64,000 nt of DNA from positions 186,001 to 250,000 of the forward strand of contig JAIVFI010000037.1 in assembly GCA_025558095.1 (NCBI GenBank). The letters are read 5' to 3'. Numbering within the stretch: the stretch's first letter is position 1; the number at the start of each line of letters is the position of its first letter. Below are positions 30,212-41,127 of this stretch, one piece after another. The notes under the pieces are model-generated. The model was not told where the DNA came from, searched no databases, and saw only the letters and a list, made by a program, of their open reading frames with translations. The position numbers were made by a program, and so were the translations under genes. The stretch comes from Hyaloraphidium curvatum (lineage: Eukaryota; Monoblepharomycota; Hyaloraphidiomycetes; Hyaloraphidiales; Hyaloraphidiaceae).

Positions 30212-30676
30212 CTACTTCCCATCGGCGCGATTCCCTTGCGTCGCCATGATCGTCCGGAAATCCTCCTCCGGGATCTCCCTCCACCCGCTCATGAAGGCGA
30301 AACCCCATCGCTGCTTGTTCTTGACGAAGCCCAGCCTCGGCACCAAGCCCTTTATGTCCGCCTCCTTCCACCCCTCCGCAAACGCCACCTTCTTCCGGAA
30401 GAAGTGCCCTCCTTTGCCGTGCCCCGCGCACGCGGGGCCGCCCAGCACCGCCGCCTTGTCGAGCCTGTCGTACGCCGCGTCCCCGATCTCCGCGATGCCG
30501 ACCACCTTCTGCTACGCTTTCGCCCCGCCGTACTCCTTCTTGGCCGCGTAGAGGACCACCCTGTCCCCGGCGCGGAGCTTCTCGATGCGGCCGGGGTTGC
30601 GCTGCTGGATGAAGCCGCCGGCGATGCCGGCGAGGATGTGGTCGTGCGAGGCGGTGAGGAGGTAGTAGCGCGGCAT
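30212..30676 (-). pseudogene. EVE-domain (UPF0310) protein gene with in-frame TAG
   Basis: The frame encodes a nearly complete EVE domain of about 154 positions. The N-terminal part 'PRYYLLTASHDHILAGIAGG' and 'LRAGDRVVLYAAKKEYGG' and the C-terminal part 'LVPRLGFVKNKQRWGFAF' and 'IPEEDF' are typical; the family is related to YTH/PUA-like readers of modified nucleotides. Codon 55 is TAG (30514-30512) and the same frame continues at once with 'QKVVGIAEIGD'. A 48-bp GT..TAG intron could be drawn here, but it would remove a conserved strand, so it is unlikely. This is a recent nonsense change, a read-through site or a base error. Confidence 0.7.
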
Positions 30677-31603
30677 GGCGGCTCGCGGAAGGAAGGAAGC
30701 AGGGCGCGGGGCGCGGGTGGACGGGCGAAACTGCCGGCGCGCGGCGGGGACGGAGGAGCAGGCGTCGGGGGTCGGGGAGGAAAGAGCTTCGCGCGGTTGG
30801 GAAGCGCCCTCGACGGGGCGAGGCAAAAGGGGAGGTGACGGAAAGAAGTAGCCGGCTCCTCCTTGCTCCCGCCGCAGCGCGGGGGAACTCCGAGGTGCCT
30901 TTATGTTGGGACCGGCGGCGCAGCAGAATGATTACCCGTCGGGTCGCGCACCAAAGAGGAGTTTACGCGAGCAGCGTCCGGGAATCCAATCACACGCGAA
31001 AATGCATCGCATTCGCTTCCAGAACATGTTCGGGTCTGGCGCATTCGCTGCGGGGCGTGACCCGTCTAGGCGCGACCTTGCCATCCCATTCGAGATGCGG
31101 GAACTCGGTGGGGGCGACAGCACCGACGGAATGCGAGTCCCACGAGTCGGAGAGCCAATCCCGCGCCGGAGAACACGATTCGCTCGTTCGCGAGCGACCT
31201 GGTGGGGGTTTTCAACCCGCCGTGTGGCAATCGAGGGACGCGGCTGACAAAGCGGAAAGGGGGAACCGGACGGGGAGGGATCGTTTTGGGGCGCTGTCTG
31301 ACGGAGACGATTGATCCGTGTCGAAGCTCCGATCCAAAGGCGTGTCGTGCTATGCTAGATCAACGGAAGTGTACAGAAGAGGGTGCGCTTGCTGTGGCGA
31401 TGGGATGCGGCGATGCGACGACCGCCCGAGTGCCGTCCGCCACATTTCACCGCCGAGTGCCACGCGGTGCCGGGTTTATAGGCGAAAACCGAATCACCTG
31501 GGTTTCTTCAATCCAGCTTTTGGTCCAACAATGCCAAGCGCTTGGAGTCGAACGTTCTGGACTTTAGGGACCGCCAGCAGACCCCGCACGCGCGTCCGCG
31601 GCG
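30677..31603. promoter_or_regulatory. Long divergent intergenic region
   Basis: These 927 bp lie between the EVE gene and the second regulator-like gene, transcribed away from each other. Several short frames exist but none resembles a protein family. The length suggests extended regulatory DNA for the regulator-like gene. No repeats or RNA genes were recognised. Confidence 0.35.
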
Positions 31604-33829
31604 ATGGGCGACGCCGACGATGTCCGCGCGCGGCGGGAATTCGTCGCGGCGTTCCTCGCGCAGCTCGTCCCGGGCTCGGTGGCGTTCCACGCGGGCGCGT
31701 TCTGGGAGGTGCAGGCGGCGGCGGACGGCGCGGCGTGGCACGGCGACCCGCGGTGGCGGGCGCTCTACGGCCACCCGCTGCTCATCGCCGCGATCAACTG
31801 GTTCGGCGCGCGGACGCTTCTCGACGCCGGCGCGCCCGACGTGGACGCCGCACTCGTCGGCGCGCTCGAGGACGACTTTGCCGCGCGGCTGCGGAGGCAC
31901 CTCGACGCCTTCTGGGCCGCCGCCGCCGGGGCCGGCCCCGCCGCGCTGCAGACCGGGGACAACCTCGCCGTGCAGTGGGCCGTGGTGCACGCCTCGGCCT
32001 TCGTCTACCTCACCGAGTCGCGAAACGTGTCGGGCCGCCAGCTGATGCGCCAGGCCGCATCCATGTTCCGCGCCATGAGGGTGCCCGGCGAGATCGACTA
32101 CGAGTACTACTCGCCGAAACGGACTCTGGACGACTGGTTCTTCCGCCAGACGTTCGTGTACAATTTCTGGAGTTGGTTGGGTGGCGAGCTCTGGCTGGCA
32201 GCAAACACCAAGACTCCCCCGCTCATCGACCCCGTGGCCGAGTTCCCCAGCGTGCCCTTCATGCTCCCGCCCCCGTGGCTCACCGGCATTCCCCCGCCGT
32301 CGGAGCGCCCGCTCGACGAACCCGTGCCCGAGAACCTGACCCCCTGGGTGTTCCGCGTCTCGGACTACCTGGGCATGGTCGATCCCGTCCTCTCCTCGCC
32401 GCCCAACGACTACATCCTGGCCGCCGTGGTCGGCGAGATGAAGCTCGTGGGCCCCGTGCCGATGATGCTCTTCCTCAACTACGCCCTGCTCAAGGTCTCG
32501 GAGTTTTCCGCGTGGCTCAAGGCCGCGGGCCTCACGGTGCTGCAGGTTCTCGTGGCCGCCGAGGTGCGCCAGGGAAGCAGCCCGGCCATGGCCAACGCCG
32601 GCGTCCTGCCGTGGGTCGCCGCGGTGCTCGCCAACCCGCTCGTGGACGAGGCCATCCGCCGGCGGGCCTTCCTCCGGGACGCGATCGAGCGCTTGGAGAC
32701 CTACATCCCCGCGGACGTGATCCAGGCGCAGCGGCGGAGTGACTACGCCGCGTACGACGCGGCGCTGGAGATGCTGCCCCTGGCGGCGCGGGAGCAGATC
32801 CTCGCGGGGCTAATGGAGCTGCGGCTCACCCTCATGGTGCTCAACTCGCCCGAGCCGTTCGAGGACCTGGTCGTGGCTTCCGGCGCGCCCCCCTCCCCCG
32901 CGAGCGAGGACTCTTCCGAGGTCGCCGACGTCGGCGACGGGGAGTCCGAGGACAGCGAGGAGGACCCCGAGTCCTCGGCCCTGGACCTGTGGCTCTCCTC
33001 CGCCGCCTTCCCCGCCGCATGCTCCAACGCCATGATCATCGCCGCCAACTCGCGCATGCTCCTCGCGCGGGGCCCCGCATCCTTCGCCAAAAGCATGTTC
33101 GCCACCTTTGCCTACCAGTCCGCCGCGCACGCGGCGTGGTTCAACCTGCTCGTCCTGCGGCGCTTCGCCCACGCGGCCGCCGGCGCCTCCGAGGGCGCCC
33201 AGGCCCGCGCACTGGCGCTGCTCGAGGCCATCCACGCCGACATCTCCGCGTGCCTGGAGCTGCTCGCCGCGTCGGGGCAGGAGCAGCAGCTCGCCGTGCG
33301 GACGATGCTCCAGGGGGTGCTGGAAGGCAGGACGGCGGTGACGCGGGCCGAGATGCAGGTGATGCGGATGGCGCGGCAGCTGGCAAGGTGGTGTCCCCAC
33401 GGCGGACAGGGGGGCGGGGAGGGGGGTTCGTGCTGGATCTGCGCGACGAGGGGAGGGGGGGAGGAGGGGGACGTCGGCTCGGGGGATCCGTTCGCGGGGT
33501 TGCCCGAGTACGTGCCCCTGAGCGGGGTCACGAGGGATCTGTCGCAGACGACGACGCTGGTGGGCAGCGACGCGGGATCGGGGTCTGCGGAGCTGCAGTC
33601 CCCGCCGACAAAGGACGGCGGGCGGCGGGTGCGGTTCGCGAACGAGGTGCTGGTCTACGAGACGTGGAGCAAGGAAGAGTACCCGCAGCGGTCGATGCGG
33701 TGGAAGGACGAGGGGGAGAAGAGGGCGGCGGCGGCAAAGGCGGAGGCGGCCAAGACGATCAACTTCATGCTGCAGCAGCGCGACATCGACGTGTCGCTGA
33801 TGCCGGACCTGAAAATGTTCTGGAAGTGA
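31604..33829 (+). CDS. Regulator-like protein, paralogue with fungal TF middle-homology-type domain
   Basis: One exon, 741 residues. The block 'MRQAASMFRAMRVPGEIDY' followed by 'DDWFFRQTFVYNFWSWLGGE' and 'FPSVPFMLP' has the form of the fungal transcription-factor middle homology region. As in its paralogue at 12-14.3 kb, no Zn2Cys6 cluster precedes it and the N-terminus starts with a related helix. A Ser/Glu-rich acidic segment lies near residues 425-460. Near the C-terminus 'RRVRFANEVLVYETWSKEEY' contains an RVxF motif of the kind that docks protein phosphatase 1. The last 40 residues are Lys/Ala/Glu helical. Regulation through PP1 is a hypothesis from the motif alone. Confidence 0.65.
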   Translation: MGDADDVRARREFVAAFLAQLVPGSVAFHAGAFWEVQAAADGAAWHGDPRWRALYGHPLLIAAINWFGARTLLDAGAPDVDAALVGALEDDFAARLRRHLDAFWAAAAGAGPAALQTGDNLAVQWAVVHASAFVYLTESRNVSGRQLMRQAASMFRAMRVPGEIDYEYYSPKRTLDDWFFRQTFVYNFWSWLGGELWLAANTKTPPLIDPVAEFPSVPFMLPPPWLTGIPPPSERPLDEPVPENLTPWVFRVSDYLGMVDPVLSSPPNDYILAAVVGEMKLVGPVPMMLFLNYALLKVSEFSAWLKAAGLTVLQVLVAAEVRQGSSPAMANAGVLPWVAAVLANPLVDEAIRRRAFLRDAIERLETYIPADVIQAQRRSDYAAYDAALEMLPLAAREQILAGLMELRLTLMVLNSPEPFEDLVVASGAPPSPASEDSSEVADVGDGESEDSEEDPESSALDLWLSSAAFPAACSNAMIIAANSRMLLARGPASFAKSMFATFAYQSAAHAAWFNLLVLRRFAHAAAGASEGAQARALALLEAIHADISACLELLAASGQEQQLAVRTMLQGVLEGRTAVTRAEMQVMRMARQLARWCPHGGQGGGEGGSCWICATRGGGEEGDVGSGDPFAGLPEYVPLSGVTRDLSQTTTLVGSDAGSGSAELQSPPTKDGGRRVRFANEVLVYETWSKEEYPQRSMRWKDEGEKRAAAAKAEAAKTINFMLQQRDIDVSLMPDLKMFWK

Positions 33830-34138
33830 ATGCAATGCGATGCATAGTCGCGCCCAATTGGATACCGCCCGCCAAACAATTTCTTCGTAACCAAGTGAAC
33901 AAGCAAGGGAGCCTCGCCTTATGGCGGCAAGGGGGGCGGAAGCGCCGGGTGGCGGCAGTGGGTGAACCCGTCGAGCCCGGCGGCGCACCCACCGCAGATG
34001 CGCATGACGTAGCCCACCCTCGACCACCGATCGACGTCACAAGGTGACGTGAAAGGCCTGTCTCGAACGAAAAGCATTCTCTATGAACATCGCAGCTGTT
34101 ACGCTCTTCACTTCCGAGCCTGGTGAGACAATGAGGAA
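33830..34138. other. Convergent intergenic region
   Basis: This 309-bp stretch holds the 3' ends of two converging genes. No coding or structural feature was recognised. Confidence 0.35.
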
Positions 34139-37100
34139 TCAATCTTCGCCTTCCGAAATCGCCTCGGAATCCGATCCATCCCCGCCCGCCTCGGCTCCCT
34201 CGGCGTCTCCCTCTTCGGCGTCCTTCTTGGCGTCCCACAGGGGCTTGAAGGTCCACCAGACGTCGCTCGCCAACGAGCGGTTCACGTTCTCCAGCGCCGC
34301 CAGGTTGGAACCCTCGAACCCGTCCGACTCGCCTTCGCCCCGGCTGCTGTCATCCTCCTCGTCCGTCGCCGGGTGTTCGCCGTCGGCTTCCTCGGCCTCC
34401 GACCCCGCTTCGGAGCCGCCGTCCTCTGTCTTCCAATCGCCGACGTCGCCGCTCTCGGACGCAGTGTCCGAATCATCTCCCAGCTCTTCGGACTCCTCCA
34501 CCGGCATGGCCGCCAGCTCCCCCTCGCCCGGCTCTTCCAGCTTGTCCCCCAGGATGTCCGCCGCGGCCCTCTTCTTCTTCCACAGTCTGGTCCTTAGGAG
34601 GCACTCCTCGATCGACTTGTCCATGAGCAGGCGGCGCACCCGGCACGGGTTCGTCTGGCCCATGCGGTGGATCCTTGCCGTGACCTGCGTCAGCTGCGCG
34701 GGCGTGTAGTCCACGTCGACCAGGATCATTTCGTGCGCGCGGACGAGGGAGATCCCCTCGGAGCCGCACTTTTGCGAGAGGAGGAGGACGGGGATCTCGC
34801 CCTGCTGGAAACGGGCAATGGTTTCGGCGCGCTTCTTGGTGGAGAGGTCGCCGGTGAGGAGCTCGACCTTGCCCTCGAAGCCGCGGGACTCCAGGAGGCC
34901 GCGGATCGCGTACAGGGTGCGCGCGAAGCAGCTCGCGATGACGATCGGCATCTCGTCGGCAGCGTTTTCGGAGAAATGGTCCCGCACCTCCTCCAAGATC
35001 GTCGACAGCTTGGTGTCCTTCTGGAGGACTTCATCTGTCAGATGCAATCCCAAGAGGGCCGTTTTCTGAGCCGCATTGAGCTGCCTCCTCAGATCCTTGG
35101 CCTGCTTTACCAACGGTCGAACGAGAAGCTGCTTTCCGGGATCGGTCCACCACGCATCGCGTGGCCCATTGCCAGCAGCTTGTTTGACCTCCTCCACTAT
35201 CCGGCTCACGGGTTCGACAATAGCAGGAAGTTGCTTTCGAAAGTCACCCTTCAGAGAGTTCCGCACCAATGACTCCAGCTCTCTGACATGGTTGAGAAGG
35301 TCCTCGAGGCTCTCCACGGGCATTTTTGGTCTCTCGTCGTCAGCGTCAGCATCCGAGTCTGAACCTTCGGCATCCTTCCTCTTCGAGATTCGGTTCTGGC
35401 CAAGATCCCCGTAATCGACATTCCCGGCCTTTTCCACATCGTAGTCCTGGTCCTTCCTTCTCTGGCGTTCATCGTCGCTATCCTGTGCGTCGGTCTCGCC
35501 CCCTACTATTGTGACCTTTCCGAAAAAGAGCATGTCTTCTCGCTCATTTCGGTGCAACTTGTCGTCGTAGTCCTCATCGCCGTCTGGCTTGTCTGGTCCG
35601 CCATCGGCTTCGTCGGCTCGTCGGCGGCTATGCTCCCACTTGCCCGACGCCAGTTGCTCGAGCTGATTCACGAGGGCGGATATGGCGCGTGCAAGCATTG
35701 ACCATTGGAAGGTTGAAGGGCAGGACACCAGCACGCGTAGGGCCTGGAGGCACGCTTGGAGGGCGGCACGCGCTGGTGCAATCTCGGCACCTCGAGCCTA
35801 GGCTAGGCTACTCGCCAACCGGTTCAGCTTCCGCGCCTGCGCCGCGTATCGCTCAAACGCTCCTTCCAGAGTTGTGAAGGGCACGGTCACATCCTGCACG
35901 GTGATGTCCGGAAGCCCCATCTCCTCCCGGCTCACGGCACGCCGCAGGATACGCTCAGAGATGAATGCCGTGCGCCCTTCGGAAGGTGCCGCAAGCCACT
36001 GAGCCGAGGTCCCGGGTCCTCGCCAGCCGAGCCCTTTTGCCAGGTTCGCCAGATCGCGAGGGGCGTTTGGGATCGGGGTTCCCGTGAGGCCGATGACGCG
36101 TTGTCGTGATGCCAGGAGCTTCATTAGCAGCCAGGTGTTGGACACCTCCGCGGCTTCGGCCGGATTCGCGGCGTCGGCGGAAGGGTGCGGCTCCGGACCG
36201 CCCTTGGCACGGTGGATCTCGTCGAAAATGACGGCCGTGTAGTTCAGTCGGAGCACGAGGGAGTCCTCTCCTTCACCGGCGAGACGATCGTAATCCATGG
36301 GACCCTTTCTTTTCCCGGATCGATGCGCGCGAACCAAGGAGCATTCCTTGGCGAGCGTTTCGGCCGTAGTGAGCACGAAAAGGACGCGGTTGGGATCCCC
36401 TGGAAGCAAGGCGCCGTCGAGGGAACTCTCCGTCTTCGAGTCGCCGTAACCCGCGGCAAGCAGAAAGCGCCTGAGATTCCTGTCCCGTGGAGGCCCGAGA
36501 TAAACAAAGATGCGTCCTCCTGTCTTGCCGGCGAAACCTGTGTGGTTCGTGATCTCCGCTACCCAGGTGCTCTCGAGGACCGACGCTGGGCAAATGATGA
36601 GAATGATCCCTGATGATGCAAGGCTGCCGTTTGGCCCCGTGGGCAAAAGGTGAGATCGATGGAGGGCCAAAGCCGTCGCCAGTGCCGTGGCCGACTTGCC
36701 AAGACCGGGACCATCGCACAGCAGCATGCTGCCCGCAGTGCCGGCCTCCGCCAGCTTCTCGGCCAGCTTCCGGGCGCCCTCGGCTTGCCACGACTTGAGC
36801 ACAAAACTGCCACCAGAGGGCAGCCCGAGTGCGAACATGAGGTCTGCCTGCGACGTCGCTGCATCATCGACTGCTTGATCTGGCCGCGACGTCTTTGGCT
36901 CCTCGAAAGGCAGCATGCGTCCCCTGAACCAATCGACCGAATGCAGTTTTGGTCTCGTGTACCACTCGCGCATCTTCAAGAGCCTTGTTCGGGAGTTCAG
37001 ACCCACAGCTTCCGGCTTCAGAGCACGGTAGTCGAGCTTCAAGTCATCTTTGGCTTCGAGTCGCCGTTGCTTGGGTGCAGGTCCTTCGTCTTGTGAGGCG

Positions 37101-37660
37101 GTGGGCTGCCCCCTCTTGCGCCCCACAGTAAGGGCTGTGGCTCCATTTGCGATTGCTGAATCCTGCGCAGCCACGGTCTGTAGCACAGCACCGGCCGACT
37201 TTGATACCGGCGGAGGAGCATCCTTGGCCCGAGTACGCTTCGGCGGCATTTTGTTGACGAAACCGTGGCGCAAGAGTGCTTTCTCGTCGTCCTGGAGCGC
37301 CTCGTACTCGGCCTTGGTTTGGTTTTTGTACTCCTCAACGCTCATGCCGGTGAAGCGAGAGTTCTTCGGGCCGTTCTCGGGCCGCTTCCTGTACGCCGAC
37401 AGCCCGGCAGAGGCGCGCCTAGGTCGCCCACGTCCAGGTACATTTGCGCGAGGGGCTGCTGACTGCTCGGGGATGGAGGCGACCTGCGCCATGACGGCGT
37501 CCTGCGACGGGGTGCCCGCGGCGCCTGAATCGGCTGCGGCCAGACTGGGACACTTCTTGTTGGTGCTGATATGGTCCGCTGCTTCTTCGATGCGGCCAGC
37601 TTTGATGCACCGGCCGCATTTGCGCGTGGGCTTCGGCTTCGACGCCGTAGAATCGGTCAT
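34139..37660 (-). CDS. SNF2-family DNA-dependent ATPase/helicase
   Basis: Two exons (37660-35812 and 35772-34139) with a 39-bp intron (GTAGCC..CACCAG) give 1160 residues. A Cys/His cluster near residue 15 ('KCGRCIKAGRIEEAADHIST') may bind zinc. The first RecA lobe has Walker A 'DGPGLGKSA' (316-323), DEIH (480-483) and 'LTGTPIPN' (525-532). The second lobe carries 'LLLSQKCGSEGISLVRA' and the motif VI segment 'QVTARIHRMGQTN', the Q-x3-R-x-HR-x-GQ signature of SNF2 enzymes. The end is strongly acidic. A long insertion separates the lobes, as in SHPRH/RAD5-like or other non-remodeller branches. It probably moves on chromatin or repairs DNA. The subfamily is unresolved. Confidence 0.85.
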
Positions 37661-37997
37661 CCTGGGGAAGTCTCGTCAGGGAGAGCAATCCGGCTGTAGC
37701 GGCAGCAGAGGCCCACCTCCGACGAAAGCAGCGCAAAGTCCTCTCCACAGAACGGGGTCTAGGCAGCGACGAGGGTGTAGAGTCCGCTCAACGAGTCGAA
37801 GTGGCGTCGCGCGTCAGGCGGGGGCTGAGTAGGGGACCGCGATCCCTGAGTTTGAGACGCGGCATAGCGCGCCATTCCGCCGTCTCCCTCGCACGCTTCT
37901 CGAGGTCATCGCGCCACGAAGACTACTCGGAAGCAATTTTCGACGCCCGGGTGCCCCTTTCGAGCGCGAGGTTGCGTCCTGCGGCCGGTCCGGCACC
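37661..37997. promoter_or_regulatory. Divergent intergenic region
   Basis: These 337 bp lie between the SNF2 gene and the coiled-coil gene, transcribed apart, and should carry both promoters. No further feature was recognised. Confidence 0.35.
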
Positions 37998-39146
37998 ATG
38001 GTCGCCCTGGCAAACTTCGCGCCGGCCTTCAGCACGCTCGGAGCAGCCGGCAGGGTCTTGGGTCCTTCGCTGTTCCTCGCGATTGGACAGGGTGCGCACA
38101 CTGTCGATCTCTGCTGATTTGGAGGGTAAACGGCGCTGACCGAGGATCCTGAAGTGGTCGTCACAAAGACGGTGTACCACTCGACCGTCTGCAACCTCCC
38201 TTTGGGGCCGTACCTGGACGGCGTTGCGGGGATCAACCTGTCAGGAAACGCTTCGTGCCGTGCTGGACGGGCACTGACGCACGTCGCAGCTGCCCGCGGC
38301 CGATTCCGATCCCCGCCATCGTGGACGTGGCCGACAAATCCGTCACCGTCGCCGAGGCCATCGCGCGGAGCATCGACTCGGTCTCCCCCGTCGAGCTGAA
38401 CAAGTACGCGTGGGACGTGGAGATCGTCGTCCACAACCTGGAGTACAATCTTGACTTCAAGGTGCCCGGCGTGGAGACGAGGGAGCTCGCAAAGACGGCG
38501 AGCAGGTTCAAGGGGGAGGTGAAGGAGGTGGCCAGGTAATTTTCGCGGGTGGAGCTGGACGCGTCGGCGCTCTTCACCGAGATCGGACTTTACCTGGGCA
38601 AGGCGGGCGAGTTCATCGAACGGGCCGACAAGGATGGCAAGTTCTCGGCAAACGAGTGAGCTGGATCCTCCGTGCGTCCAGGGCGGATGCTGAACGGAGC
38701 CTTGCAGCGCCGAGATCCTCCGCGATACGCAGCGTTGGTTGGAGCACAAGACCGAGAAGCTGCTGTCGGATCTTTGGGAGACGCGCCGGCATCTTGACTC
38801 TGCCGAGGACCTGCTGACGGAGCTCACCGTCAAGGCAAAAGCAGGAGACTACCACATGACGGAATCGGCGGGTTTGTGGGAGAAGCTGCTCGGCGGCAAG
38901 TTCAAGGAGAAGAAAACGAACCTGGATCGCCTCACCACGAGCCTGCTGTTGGTGAAGAATGACCTGCCCGTGGCGGTCGATGCTGTGAACAAGATGGAAG
39001 CCGCGTTCGAGCGGGTGCGGGCGGGCGTAGTAGTTGATGACGGCGTTATACCTGGAATACTCTCGGCGAAACAGGGGAAGGAGAGGCTGGAGTTTGCCAT
39101 TGCGAGGCTTGAGGGAGCCACCAAGAAGATCCAGGCAAAGGCGTGA
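37998..39146 (+). CDS. Hypothetical coiled-coil protein, spliced, with a stop-containing segment
   Basis: Exons 37998-38091, 38155-38254, 38290-38655 and 38708-39146 join at introns of 63, 35 and 52 bp. The frame then covers 332 positions but contains TAA at 38537-38539. The flanking text 'ASRFKGEVKEVAR' and 'FSRVELDASALFTEIG' is in the same frame and looks genuine. A 36-bp in-phase intron (38519-38554, GTGAAG..GTGGAG) would remove the stop and leave 320 residues, but its GAG acceptor is unusual. The N-terminus is hydrophobic ('AAGRVLGPSLFLAIGQ'). The C-terminal 200 residues are helical and charged, predicted coiled coil. I do not recognise the family. Confidence 0.55.
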
Positions 39147-39240
39147 CATGCGCAACGTACTAATCTCTGTCTATATGTAATGCTTTCCGTGGCAAAAAGT
39201 TCGTACGACTACCTTGCCCGAGTTCCATCTGCGCCGCCGG

Positions 39241-40749
39241 TCACTCCTCCTTCGCCTGCGGCCTCCTCACGAACACCATGCCCACCAGCCCCAGCCCCAC
39301 GAAGGCCGCCGACGCCCCGCCCACCCCGCCCAGGCCCGCGACGGAAAGTAGCACCGACGCCATCCACGGCGCCAGCATCCTCCCGCCGCTCCCGAGCGCC
39401 TGGTCCGCGCCGATCAGGCTGCCCCTGAGGCTCGCGGGGGCGACGGCGACGGCCTCCTGGGTCGACACGAGGCCTTGGAGCATGTTGAACACGACGATGG
39501 GCGTCGAGAGGAGGTACAGGTGCGGCGCGGAGGAAGAGAAGGCAAACAGGATGTACAGGGGCACGAGCACGGCGCCCGAGATGAGCGTGATGCTGTGCGG
39601 CGAAAAGAGGCGGACGGCCGGCTGGACCAGCACGGCCTGGGAGAGGATGGAGCAGATGCCGAGGTACGACATGAGGAAGCCAGAGCTCGCCGTGTCCATC
39701 CCGAACAGCGGGCCCGAGACCATCGACACGGCGGCGTTGAAAAGCGCCACGGCGACGCTGAAGAAGAGCTTGTTGAGAAGGATGGGGGCGACGGTTGGGG
39801 AGGTGAAGAGCCTCGCGTAGCTCCCCAGGGCCGACGTGTCGGGCATGATCTCCGCCTTTAGCGAGTCGATCTTCTGCTGGGTCGCGGCGGCGTGTATGTC
39901 CGGCAGCGTCCGGCTGACCACGATGCCCGTGGCCAGGCAGGCTCCGGCCGACACGACGCCCGGCAGGGCGAACGAGGTTTTGCCGAGCACTCCGCCAATG
40001 GCCGGGCCAACGACGGCCCCGATGCCGTACGACATGGCCAGCCGCCCGAAAGCTACTGTCCGCTCCTCGTTGGTCACGAGGAAGGAAACGTACGCCCGCG
40101 ACGCCAGCAGCACGTGCTGGAGCAGCGCGGGGAACTGCGACGCGTAGAGCGTGGGGAGGTCCATCGCGGCGGCCAGCAGGGCATAGCAAGCGAACGAGGC
40201 GGCAAAGGAGAGCTCGATGACGTGCTTGCAGCCCATGCGGTCGACCAGCGACCCAGCCACAAGGGAGCCGAGCAGCTGAAGAGTCTGATTGAAGCTTTTC
40301 CAGGCCCCGAACGCCCGCTGACCGTCGGCAACGGAACCGCCGGCATATTTGGCCACCAGGAAGGGATAGATGGGGAAGCTCATATGGTACGACGCCGCGT
40401 AGACCGCTGTTGGGCGTGAGAGACCGCAAGATGCTTCGGACACGAATGCCTCACCAATAAAGGCGTAGACGGAGAGCAGGGTCCGCTCCTTATTTGTGGG
40501 GTCGGCCCCCCGCGGGTGGCCGTGGTCATCGTCGGGCCACGCCGCGCGCTCGGCCTCCTCGTCGTCGCGCGGCGACGGCGGGCCGTGCGGAACGTGCCCG
40601 TTGGCACGCCGCCGCCCGTCGATGCCGTCATCGACCATGGACGCGGCAGCGCGGGGGGGGGCAGCGTCCGGCCCAGCGTCCTCACTGATTGGACGGCTGC
40701 GGCGCCTCCTGGGGGAAGGACTTTTCTCGCGCCATCGCCTCCTCCGCAT
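39241..40749 (-). CDS. MFS transporter, SLC22A18/tetracycline-efflux type
   Basis: Two exons (40749-40455, 40406-39241) give 486 residues. The 48-bp GTGAGG..CAACAG intron is in phase and stop-free, but splicing restores a smooth first helix ('SVYAFIAVYAASYHMSFPIY'). About twelve membrane helices follow. The loop 'GSLVDRMGCKHVI' is the MFS motif A (G-x-L-x-D-x-x-G-x-K). The order of helices and the 'SYGIGAVVGPAIGGVLG' segment (motif C-like, G-x-x-x-G-P-x-x-G-G) match drug:H+ antiporters of the SLC22A18 group. The N-terminal 95 residues are charged and cytosolic. Substrate is unknown; an ATG at residue 38 is a possible alternative start. Confidence 0.85.
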   Translation of the reverse strand: MRRRRWREKSPSPRRRRSRPISEDAGPDAAPPRAAASMVDDGIDGRRRANGHVPHGPPSPRDDEEAERAAWPDDDHGHPRGADPTNKERTLLSVYAFIGEAFVSEASCGLSRPTAVYAASYHMSFPIYPFLVAKYAGGSVADGQRAFGAWKSFNQTLQLLGSLVAGSLVDRMGCKHVIELSFAASFACYALLAAAMDLPTLYASQFPALLQHVLLASRAYVSFLVTNEERTVAFGRLAMSYGIGAVVGPAIGGVLGKTSFALPGVVSAGACLATGIVVSRTLPDIHAAATQQKIDSLKAEIMPDTSALGSYARLFTSPTVAPILLNKLFFSVAVALFNAAVSMVSGPLFGMDTASSGFLMSYLGICSILSQAVLVQPAVRLFSPHSITLISGAVLVPLYILFAFSSSAPHLYLLSTPIVVFNMLQGLVSTQEAVAVAPASLRGSLIGADQALGSGGRMLAPWMASVLLSVAGLGGVGGASAAFVGLGLVGMVFVRRPQAKEE

Positions 40750-41127
40750 CGTTCCATTTCATCATATCAGACGCATTCGCAGAAACAGGTTGAGCAAAGC
40801 TAGACTCTCATGGGTCGCTGGTCCGCCTCGAGCTTGGCGCGCAGTCCTGATGGCGATCAGGCCGTCGAGCCGCGGTGTGGCTTCATCTCTATTCCCTCGC
40901 TCCTGCTTCGATTTTGGCTGATTCTGTGCAGGATGCAGCAATCGTAGAACTTTTGCAGAACCAGCGTCAGAGTATTCATTGTGGCGGACTCCCGGCCTCA
41001 CTCAAGGAGTTGGGGGATCGTCGAGGGGGATCGGGCGGGATCAACACGCCTCCCATCGGCCGTGTTCGCGGACGACTCGTCGTCGGCAGGGGTCCGCCAC
41101 GGCAGTCCGCGGCGCGAACGAGCTGCG
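40750..41127. promoter_or_regulatory. Divergent intergenic region
   Basis: These 378 bp lie between the MFS transporter and the multicopper oxidase genes, transcribed apart. Both promoters should be here. No specific element was recognised. Confidence 0.35.
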
